Shown: positions 35,754-42,580 of the stretch, piece by piece
Numbering within the stretch: position 1 is the first letter of the stretch
Layout of the letters: every line of letters starts with the position of its first letter
Assembly: GCA_035638075.1 (NCBI GenBank)
Contig: DASRAU010000029.1
Coordinates: forward strand, 186,001-250,000
Length of the DNA: 64,000 bases
DNA from: DASRAU01 sp035638075
GTDB lineage: Bacteria; Acidobacteriota; Polarisedimenticolia; Gp22-AA2
Direction: 5' to 3'
Made by a program: the position numbers and the translations under genes
Notes under the pieces: generated by a model
What the model was told of the DNA's origin: nothing
The model's input: only the letters and a program-made list of their open reading frames with translations
The model's database searches: none

Positions 35754-36092
35754 ATGCCGAATCCCGGGGGAAACGGCCAGGTCGTCAAGCGGCGCGCAGA
35801 ACCGCTGCTCCTTTCCCTGCTCGAGGACGGTCGCGACGCCGAAGACGGCGGATCGGTGCTGCCTCCCGGCAAGCGCGACGCCAGCGGCTTCTGGTACCCG
35901 GCGAGCTGCCGCACGCCGGCGGAGCTGTTCACCCCCTACCAGCGATCCCTGCAGGAGAAGCAGCGCACCGTGCATCGCGAGCGGCGCCACCGCGTCGCGG
36001 CCCGTGCCCATGCCGCCTCCGAAGAGTTGACGGTGTCCGATCAGCGGCTGCCGCTGCCGTCGCCCCAGCCCGAGGCGTCGTCCGCCGAGTAG
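35754..36092 (+). CDS. Small hypothetical protein, unrecognised
   Basis: 112 residues. I do not recognise the family. It has no signal peptide or membrane segment. Codon use is strongly G/C at third positions, as in real genes here. One compact motif stands out: a GFWYPASCRTPAELFTPYQRSL stretch in the middle, followed by a basic segment (EKQRTVHRERRHRVAARAHAA), so nucleic-acid or membrane-surface binding is possible. The ATG at 35754 has GAGGGGA nine bases upstream. It stands alone between the DUF47 gene (opposite strand) and the aldehyde dehydrogenase operon, with its own promoter candidate. Confidence 0.55.
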   Translation: MPNPGGNGQVVKRRAEPLLLSLLEDGRDAEDGGSVLPPGKRDASGFWYPASCRTPAELFTPYQRSLQEKQRTVHRERRHRVAARAHAASEELTVSDQRLPLPSPQPEASSAE

Positions 36093-36114
36093 CGCCCTCC
36101 CCGGCCGCGGCGCG

Positions 36115-36143
36115 TTGACTCGCCGTCCGGCTGCGTCTAACAT
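36115..36143 (+). promoter_or_regulatory. Promoter of the aldehyde dehydrogenase operon
   Basis: TTGACT (36115-36120), 17 bases, TAACAT (36138-36143), then nine bases to the ATG. Spacing is identical to that of the suf promoter, and there is no Shine-Dalgarno, so a leaderless or nearly leaderless transcript is likely. Confidence 0.5.
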
Positions 36144-36152
36144 CCGCGCACC

Positions 36153-37613
36153 ATGACAAATCCGCTGCGCAAGTCGTTGGCCCCGGCGCGTCTGTTCATC
36201 GACGGCGCGTGGGCCGATCCCCGTTCCGGACTGCACTTCAAGACGATCAACCCGGCGACCGAGGAGGCGATCACCGAGGTCGCCGAGGCCGGGGCCGAGG
36301 ACGTCGACGTCGCCGTGCAGGCGGCGCGCAAGGCCTTCGAATCCGGCCCGTGGTCGAAGATGTCGGGGGCCGATCGCGGCCGCATCCTCTGGAAGCTGGG
36401 CGACCTCATCGAGGCGAACGTCCAGGAGCTCGGCCGCTTGGAGACGCTCGACCAGGGCAAGACGATCACCGAGTCGACGCGGGTGGACGTGCCGCTGGCG
36501 GCCGACTGCTTCCGCTATTACGCCGGCTGGACGACGAAGCTGGAGGGGGAGACGATCCCCGTCCGCGCCCCCAGCCTCAACTACACGCTGCGCGAGCCGC
36601 TCGGCGTCGTCGGCGCCATCACGCCATGGAACTTCCCCATCCTGATGGCGGCCTGGAAGATCGCCCCGGCGCTGGCGGCCGGCAACACCATGGTGCTCAA
36701 GCCCGCGAAGGAGACGCCGCTCACGGCGCTGGTCATCGCCGAGCTGGCGATCGAAGCCGGAATGCCGCCGGGCGTGCTCAACGTCCTTCCGGGGCGCGGC
36801 ACCGTCGCCGGCCAGGCGCTCGTCGAGCACCCGCGCGTCTCGAAGATCGCCTTCACCGGCTCGACCGCGGTGGGACAGGACATCATGCGGCGCGGCTCCG
36901 ACTCGCTGAAGCGGCTCACCCTCGAGCTCGGCGGGAAGTCCCCCAACGTCGTCTTCGCCGACGCCGACCTCGACATGGCGGTGCGCGGCGCCTCGAACGG
37001 CATCTTCTACAACAAGGGGGAGGTGTGCACCGCCGGGTCGCGCCTCTTCCTCGAGGAGAGCGTCCACGACGCCTTCCTCGACAAGCTGCAGTCGCATGTC
37101 GGCAAGCTGCAGCAGGGCGACCCGCTCGACCCGAAGACGCGTCTCGGACCCCAGGTGAGCGAGGCGCAGATGCGCAGCATCCTCGGCTACGTGGACAAGG
37201 GGAAGTCCGAGGGAGCGCGCCTCGTCACCGGCGGAGAGCGCCCGCAGGGCAAGGGCTACTTCGTGCGGCCGACCATCTTCACCGACGTGCGCAACGACAT
37301 GACGCTGGCGCGCGAGGAGATCTTCGGGCCGGTCCTGGCCGTGCTGCGCTTCAAGGAGCTCGACGACGTGCTGGCCCAGGCGAACGACACCGTTTATGGT
37401 CTCGCCGCCGCCGTCTGGACGAAGGACATCAAGAAAGCGCACCGCACGGCGCGGCAGCTGCAGGCCGGCACCGTCTGGATCAACTCCTACGGCCTCTACG
37501 ACAGCGCCATGCCGTTCGGCGGCGTGAAGCAGAGCGGCTTCGGGCGCGAGCTGGGACGGCAGGGCCTCCTCGAATACACCCAGACGAAATCGATCTGGGT
37601 GGACCTGTCGTAG
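36153..37613 (+). CDS. NAD(P)-dependent aldehyde dehydrogenase
   Basis: 486 residues. Conserved ALDH parts: GAITPWNFPILMAAWKIAPALAAGN with the catalytic asparagine, KPAKETPLTAL, FTGSTAVGQ, the general-base glutamate in LELGGKSPN, and the nucleophile cysteine in NKGEVCTAGSR. It oxidises an aldehyde to an acid. The sequence resembles betaine-aldehyde, phenylacetaldehyde or gamma-aminobutyraldehyde members. First gene of a five-gene operon with an enoyl-CoA hydratase 18 bases on. The last gene is an FAD amine oxidase that would produce aldehydes. Confidence 0.92.
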   Translation: MTNPLRKSLAPARLFIDGAWADPRSGLHFKTINPATEEAITEVAEAGAEDVDVAVQAARKAFESGPWSKMSGADRGRILWKLGDLIEANVQELGRLETLDQGKTITESTRVDVPLAADCFRYYAGWTTKLEGETIPVRAPSLNYTLREPLGVVGAITPWNFPILMAAWKIAPALAAGNTMVLKPAKETPLTALVIAELAIEAGMPPGVLNVLPGRGTVAGQALVEHPRVSKIAFTGSTAVGQDIMRRGSDSLKRLTLELGGKSPNVVFADADLDMAVRGASNGIFYNKGEVCTAGSRLFLEESVHDAFLDKLQSHVGKLQQGDPLDPKTRLGPQVSEAQMRSILGYVDKGKSEGARLVTGGERPQGKGYFVRPTIFTDVRNDMTLAREEIFGPVLAVLRFKELDDVLAQANDTVYGLAAAVWTKDIKKAHRTARQLQAGTVWINSYGLYDSAMPFGGVKQSGFGRELGRQGLLEYTQTKSIWVDLS

Positions 37614-37631
37614 CGGAAGGTCCTCGAAGCC

Positions 37632-38420
37632 ATGGCCGAGCCGCTGGTCCGCGCGCACGCCGATGCCGGGGTCCTGACCCTGACGCTCGACGCCCCGCCG
37701 GCGAACACCTATTCGTACGACATGATGCGCGAGCTCGACGCGTGCGTGCTCGAGGCTCGCATGGATCCGTCGGTGCACGTCATCGTGCTGCGCGGCGCCG
37801 GGGATCGCTTCTTCTGCGCCGGCGCCGACATCCGCATGCTGGAAAGCGTCACGCCGGAGTTCAAGTACGCCTTCTGCCTGCACGCCAACGAAACGCTCCT
37901 GCGCCTGGAGCAGACGCCGAAGCTCGTCATCGCCGCTCTCAACGGCCACACGGTCGGCGGCGGCCTGGAAGTGGCGATGGCGTGTGACCTGCGGGTCGCG
38001 AAGAAGGGCGGCGGCAAGATCGGCCTCCCCGAGGTGACGCTCGGTGTCCTGCCCGGGACCGGCGGCACGCAGCGGCTGGCGCGCCTCGTCGGCCGCTCCC
38101 GGGCCATCGAGCTGATGGCGACCGGGGGCACCTTCCCGTTCGAGGAGGCCCTGGGCCTCGGGCTCGTGAACCGGGTGTTCGAGGCGGAAGCCTTCGACGC
38201 CGAGGTCACGAAGTACGCCCGCCAGTTCTGTCCCCCGCACAAGGCGTCGCTCGCCGCGGGCCTCATCAAGCGCGCGGTCGTGACCGGGGCCGAGCTGCCG
38301 CTCGGCGAGGCGCTCGGCCTCGAGCGCGAGCTGCAGCAGCGCTTGTTCACCTCCGAGGACGCGCGCGAGGGGCTCGCCGCCTACAACGCCAAGCGTCCGC
38401 CGCAATTCCGCGGCCGCTGA
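37632..38420 (+). CDS. Enoyl-CoA hydratase/isomerase
   Basis: 262 residues, family length. Oxyanion-hole segments are present: RFFCAGADIRML and ALNGHTVGGGLEVAMACDLRVA, with the catalytic glutamate region LPEVTLGVLPGTGGTQRL. It handles a CoA thioester with a double bond, in beta-oxidation or a related route. It follows the aldehyde dehydrogenase by 18 bases and precedes the MDR dehydrogenase by 14. Exact substrate unknown. Confidence 0.9.
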   Translation: MAEPLVRAHADAGVLTLTLDAPPANTYSYDMMRELDACVLEARMDPSVHVIVLRGAGDRFFCAGADIRMLESVTPEFKYAFCLHANETLLRLEQTPKLVIAALNGHTVGGGLEVAMACDLRVAKKGGGKIGLPEVTLGVLPGTGGTQRLARLVGRSRAIELMATGGTFPFEEALGLGLVNRVFEAEAFDAEVTKYARQFCPPHKASLAAGLIKRAVVTGAELPLGEALGLERELQQRLFTSEDAREGLAAYNAKRPPQFRGR

Positions 38421-38434
38421 AATCGCCCGGGCCG

Positions 38435-39496
38435 ATGTCGGTGCGGACGGACCCCCTGCCGGAGACGATGCGGGCGGTCGTCGTCCCGCGGCACGGCGGA
38501 CCCGAGGTCCTCGAAGTCGCGCCCCGTCCGCGTCCCGTCCCCGGCCCCGGCGAAGTGCTCCTTCAAGTCATGGCGGCGGGGGTGAACCACCTCGACACGT
38601 TCGTGCGCCGCGGCATGCCGGGGATCACGCTGCCTTTGCCGATGATCCCGGGGTCGGATGCCGCGGGTGTGATCGCGGCGATCGGGCCCGGCGTCGCCGG
38701 GGTGAAAGAGGGCGACCGGGTCTTCGTCTCCCCCGGCTATTCCTGCGAGCGCTGCCCCGCCTGCCTGTCGGGGCAGGAACAGCTCTGCCGCCACTACGGT
38801 CTCCTGGGTGAGCACCGCGACGGCACGCAGGCGGAATTCGTGGTGCTGCGCGCCTCGCAGGCGCTGCCGCTGCCGGACGCCATCCCCTTCGAACTGGGAG
38901 CGGCCTTCCCGCTCGTCTTCCTGACCGCGTGGCACATGCTGGTGGCCCGGGCGGGCCTTCGTCCCGGCGAGGACGTGCTGGTGCACGCCGGGGGCAGCGG
39001 CGTCGGCAGCGCCGCCATCCAGATCGCGAAGCTTCACGGCGCGCGCGTCCTGACCACCGTCGGCGGCGCGGAGAAGGCGGCGAAGGCGAAAGCACTCGGG
39101 GCCGACGAGGTCATCGATCACCGCGCCGCGGATTTCCTTGCCGAAACCCGGCGGCTCACCGGCAAGCGCGGCGTGGACGTCGTGGTCGAGAACGTCGGCC
39201 AGGAGACATGGGAGAAGAGCATCCTCGCCCTCGCCAAGGGCGGGCGTCTCGTCACCTGCGGCGCGACCACCGGCTACGACGCGAAAACCGACCTGCGTCA
39301 TCTCTTCTTCAAGGGGTTGTCGCTCCTCGGATCGACCATGGGAAACCGGGCCGAGCTGCTGCAGATCGCCGGGCTGGTCGCGGCGGGCCGTCTGCGCCCG
39401 ATCGTCGACCGGGTCCTGAAGTTCGACCAGGCGGCCGAGGCGCACCGCCTCATCGCGGAGCGCGCGGTGTTCGGCAAGATCGTCCTCACACCTTAG
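38435..39496 (+). CDS. Medium-chain zinc-binding dehydrogenase
   Basis: 353 residues. The structural zinc cysteines are CERCPACLSGQEQLC. The Rossmann motif is HAGGSGVGSAAIQIAKL, and NHLDTFVRRG replaces the usual catalytic-zinc cysteine region, so it may work as a quinone-oxidoreductase-like enzyme without a catalytic zinc. It uses NAD(P)H to reduce or oxidise alcohols, aldehydes or enones. Part of the aldehyde dehydrogenase operon. Confidence 0.9.
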   Translation: MSVRTDPLPETMRAVVVPRHGGPEVLEVAPRPRPVPGPGEVLLQVMAAGVNHLDTFVRRGMPGITLPLPMIPGSDAAGVIAAIGPGVAGVKEGDRVFVSPGYSCERCPACLSGQEQLCRHYGLLGEHRDGTQAEFVVLRASQALPLPDAIPFELGAAFPLVFLTAWHMLVARAGLRPGEDVLVHAGGSGVGSAAIQIAKLHGARVLTTVGGAEKAAKAKALGADEVIDHRAADFLAETRRLTGKRGVDVVVENVGQETWEKSILALAKGGRLVTCGATTGYDAKTDLRHLFFKGLSLLGSTMGNRAELLQIAGLVAAGRLRPIVDRVLKFDQAAEAHRLIAERAVFGKIVLTP

Positions 39497-39505
39497 AATC
39501 CCCTC

Positions 39506-40375
39506 GTGGCCACGCCCCGGGTCGTCGACGCGCACGTTCACATCCAGCCCTGGAGCCAGTTCCGCCCCGAGGCGATCCGCACCATGGAGAAGCGCGCCGA
39601 CCTCGAGACGGTCAAGGAGGTCTGCGCCGATCCGAAGGCCTTCCTGAAGTTCCTCGATCGCGAGGGCGTCGAGCGGGCGGTGCTGGTGAACTACGTCGCC
39701 CCGGATGTCATCGGCTTCACCGACGAGGTGAACACCTTCATCGGCCGCTACTGCCGCGGCCACGAGGACCGGCTGGTGCCGGTCGGAGGCGTCCACCCGC
39801 GGCTCTCCGCCGACCCGGCGGGCGATCTCGAGCACATCGTGACGAAGCACGGCATCCGGGTGCTGAAGCTCCATCCCCCGCACCAGCTCTTCCGCATGAA
39901 CGCATATCGCGACGGCGGCGACCTGCCCCACCTCTCCGGGCTCTACGAACGGGCGCAGGCGCTCGGCGTGCCGATCCTCGTGCACACCGGCACGTCGGTC
40001 TTCCCCGGCGCCCGCAACAAGTACGGCGACCCGATGGATCTCGACGACGTGGCGGTCGATTTCCCCAGACTGAGGATCATCCTGGCCCACGCCGGCCGGC
40101 CGCTGTGGATGGAGACCTGCCTGTTCCTCCTGCGGCGGCACCCGAACGTCTTCGTGGACCTGTCGGGCATCCCGCCGAAGAACCTGCTCGACTACTTCCC
40201 GCGCCTGGCGGAGGTCGCCTCGAAGGCGATGTTCGGAACCGACTGGCCTGGCCCCGGCGTTCCCGGCGTGCGCCGCAACCTCGAAGCTTTCCTCGCCCTG
40301 CCGCTCGCCGAGGAGGCGCGGCAGGCGATCCTCTCCGGCACGGCCGATCGGGTCTATCCCGCCCGCCGACCCTGA
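39506..40375 (+). CDS. Amidohydrolase family 2 metalloenzyme
   Basis: 289 residues from a GTG start. The metal-binding HVHIQPW lies at the N-terminus (DAHVHIQ), then KLHPPHQLF, VHTGTSVFPG, ILAHAGRPLW and the aspartate in FGTDWPGPGVPG: the TIM-barrel amidohydrolase-2 pattern seen in decarboxylases and hydrolases such as ACMSD or gamma-resorcylate decarboxylase. The substrate is probably carboxylic or cyclic but cannot be named. Nine-base gap from the MDR gene. Confidence 0.88.
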   Translation: MATPRVVDAHVHIQPWSQFRPEAIRTMEKRADLETVKEVCADPKAFLKFLDREGVERAVLVNYVAPDVIGFTDEVNTFIGRYCRGHEDRLVPVGGVHPRLSADPAGDLEHIVTKHGIRVLKLHPPHQLFRMNAYRDGGDLPHLSGLYERAQALGVPILVHTGTSVFPGARNKYGDPMDLDDVAVDFPRLRIILAHAGRPLWMETCLFLLRRHPNVFVDLSGIPPKNLLDYFPRLAEVASKAMFGTDWPGPGVPGVRRNLEAFLALPLAEEARQAILSGTADRVYPARRP

Positions 40376-40385
40376 GTCACCCGCG

Positions 40386-41690
40386 ATGGGGCACCAGGGA
40401 GTCCTGTTCATCGATCGGCTCCCCGAACGGGCGGCTCCGCTGCGCGGCGAGGAGCGCGCCGCGCTTGCCATCGTCGGCGGAGGCCTGACCGGCCTCGCCA
40501 CCGCCCTCGCGGCGCGCGAGCGCTTCCCCGAGCGGCGCATCGTCCTGCTCGAGGCGGAGCGCTGCGGCACCGGCGCCAGCGGGCGCAACGGCGGCATGGC
40601 GCTGACCGGCACGTCGCTCGACCTCGACGAGCTCGAAGCGCGGCTCGGCTTCGATCGCGCCCGGCGGGTCAACGCGTGGCTGGCGCGCGGGCTCGCGCTC
40701 GTCAAGGAGCGTGCGCAGCAGAGCGGCGCCGCCGCGACGGTGGAGTCGACCGGCACACTGGCCCTGGCGCGAACGAACCGGCACGTGCGCGCGCAGCGCC
40801 GCCGGCTCGACGTGTACCGCCGCTTCGGCGTCGAAGCGGCGCTGCTCGAAGGGCCGGCGCTCGAGCACACGCTGCGCTCCCCTCTCTACCGCGCGGCCTT
40901 CCATGTCCCCGGGCAGGCGGCGCTCGTCGATCCGTGGCGGCTCGTCACCGGGTTGCGCCGCCTGGCGATCGCGCGGGGCATCCTCGTGCACGAGGACTCC
41001 GCTGTCCTTTCGGTCGAGGAGGGATCGGAGGTGCGGCTGACGACCGCGGGAGGACGCCTGACGGCGCCGTCCGTCGTGCTGGCCACCAACGCCTTCACGC
41101 CGCGGCTCGGCTTCTTCCGCCGGCAGATCGCGCCGGTGCACGTCTCCTGCGTGGCGACGGCGCCGCTGCCGAAGGCGGCGCGGGCCGCGATCGGCTGGGA
41201 CGGCCGGCAGGCCGCCTGGGAGGAGGGGCGCGTCTATCACTTCCTGCGCCTCACTGCGGACGACCGCGTGCTGCTCGGCGGCGGCAACATCGACTATCGA
41301 ATCGGCGGAGGCCTCCGCTTCGATGCGACGCGGCGTCACGAGAAGCTGGTGCGCGCGCTGCGCCGCATCTTCCCGCCTCTCAGGAACGTGCCGGTGACGC
41401 ATCGTTGGAGCGGCGTCGTGGACTTCTCGCGCGATTTCCTGCCGTCGTTCGGCGTCACCGGCCGGGCGCACAACATCTATTACGCCCTCGGCTACACGGG
41501 TCACGGCGTGGCGCTGGCCCACCTCGCCGGCGAGACGCTGGCTTCGATCTACGCCGGCGACGCGCTGCCGGACGAGTCCCGCTTCCTCGTCGGCCGGCGC
41601 TTCCCGACCGTCGGGTTCGAGCCGTTCCGCTGGCTGGTGGTCAACGCGGTGCGCAACGGCTGGCTGATGCTGGAACGGCTCGGGTGGTGA
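40386..41690 (+). CDS. FAD-dependent amine oxidase of the DAO family
   Basis: 434 residues. An FAD-binding motif (LAIVGGGLTGLATALAA) lies near residue 35 and ERCGTGASGRNGGMALTG is typical of gamma-glutamylputrescine oxidase-like (PuuB) enzymes. The late YALGYTGHGVALAHLAGE segment contacts FAD. It oxidises an amine to an imine that hydrolyses to an aldehyde plus ammonia and H2O2. Last in the operon led by an aldehyde dehydrogenase, which could take the aldehyde onward; that link is inference. Confidence 0.88.
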   Translation: MGHQGVLFIDRLPERAAPLRGEERAALAIVGGGLTGLATALAARERFPERRIVLLEAERCGTGASGRNGGMALTGTSLDLDELEARLGFDRARRVNAWLARGLALVKERAQQSGAAATVESTGTLALARTNRHVRAQRRRLDVYRRFGVEAALLEGPALEHTLRSPLYRAAFHVPGQAALVDPWRLVTGLRRLAIARGILVHEDSAVLSVEEGSEVRLTTAGGRLTAPSVVLATNAFTPRLGFFRRQIAPVHVSCVATAPLPKAARAAIGWDGRQAAWEEGRVYHFLRLTADDRVLLGGGNIDYRIGGGLRFDATRRHEKLVRALRRIFPPLRNVPVTHRWSGVVDFSRDFLPSFGVTGRAHNIYYALGYTGHGVALAHLAGETLASIYAGDALPDESRFLVGRRFPTVGFEPFRWLVVNAVRNGWLMLERLGW

Positions 41691-41738
41691 AGCTCGCCCC
41701 GGCGCGGTCTTCCGCCCGGGCGCGATCGGAATGCCGGC

Positions 41739-42497
41739 TCAGGCGCCGCCGCTCTCGTCGGGATTGGGCTCGGGCGCGTCGCTGCCCCAGGTGACGCAGC
41801 CGTCGGCCGGGAACAGGGCCATCAGCCGATCCTTGTCGCCGGTGGCGAGCCGCGTGAACTCGACCCCGGCGGTGTAGCCGGCACCGGTGTCGATGTTCGG
41901 CCGCACGGCGCACACCCGGGCGGTCACCCGGATCGGATCCTCCTCGGTGCTGCGGTAGATCTTGAGATTGAGCTGGTCGCCGCCGCGGATGCGCGCCAGG
42001 GTGTCGAACCCCATCCCCGACTCGCTGAGGGAATTGGAGTAGCCGAGGAACTCGTGGAACAGCCGGCCGCGCGCCACCGGCAGCACGACCGGGAAGCGCG
42101 GATGGCGCCGCAGCCGCAGCCCGAGGGCCCCGGCGATTTTCTCCTGGATGGCGCGCGGGCCGATCGATTCCGGGATCACCTCGTTGCATCCGGCGCGGCG
42201 CAAGGGCTCGGCGTCGGCGCCGTCCGATCGCAGCACGAGGATCGGGATGGCGCTGGTGCGCGGGTCGGATCGCAGCCGCTCGCAGGCTTCTGCGGCGGGG
42301 ACGCGGCCGTCGTCGAGGGACAGGACGACGAGATCGGGGCGGTCGCGCGCGGCGAGATCGAGAAGGGCCTGGAGGCCGGCGGCCGACGTCGTCTGCAGGC
42401 TCGCCCGCTGGGTGAACCTCGACGGGCCCGACTCCACCCGGTCTCGAACGCTGTCACTCCAGACGACGCGTTTGGTCAGTGCCAGCCCCCCCGGCAT
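41739..42497 (-). CDS. Degenerate receiver-PilZ protein
   Basis: 252 residues from the ATG at 42497; a GTG two codons upstream (42503) is also possible. Residues 9-125 have the receiver fold, but the phosphoacceptor position reads LVVLSLDD with Ser60 where the aspartate should be, and the usual C-terminal lysine motif reads VIPES. The PilZ domain covers about residues 128-235: RRHPRFP matches the RxxxR cyclic-di-GMP motif, and SNSLSESGMG approximates the (D/N)xSxxG motif. It is likely a c-di-GMP effector that does not take a phosphate. It stands alone, convergent with the amine oxidase gene. Confidence 0.85.
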   Translation of the reverse strand: MPGGLALTKRVVWSDSVRDRVESGPSRFTQRASLQTTSAAGLQALLDLAARDRPDLVVLSLDDGRVPAAEACERLRSDPRTSAIPILVLRSDGADAEPLRRAGCNEVIPESIGPRAIQEKIAGALGLRLRRHPRFPVVLPVARGRLFHEFLGYSNSLSESGMGFDTLARIRGGDQLNLKIYRSTEEDPIRVTARVCAVRPNIDTGAGYTAGVEFTRLATGDKDRLMALFPADGCVTWGSDAPEPNPDESGGA

Positions 42498-42513
42498 GGC
42501 CACGAACGCGGAC

Positions 42514-42543
42514 AATCTAGGGAACCGGGCGGATCCTTGTCAA
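42514..42543 (-). promoter_or_regulatory. Promoter of the receiver-PilZ gene
   Basis: Minus strand: perfect TTGACA (42543-42538), 18-base spacer, TAGATT (42519-42514). The first possible start codon, GTG at 42503, is ten bases further on, so the leader is very short. Confidence 0.5.
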
Positions 42544-42580
42544 TGCGCCCGGGCCTCGGCGGGCCAACCCGGGCGAACTT

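Noticed and set aside
35610..40870. Minus-strand frames of 931 and 829 codons
   Set aside because: They cover the aldehyde dehydrogenase operon in antisense. The plus-strand genes show full conserved motifs.
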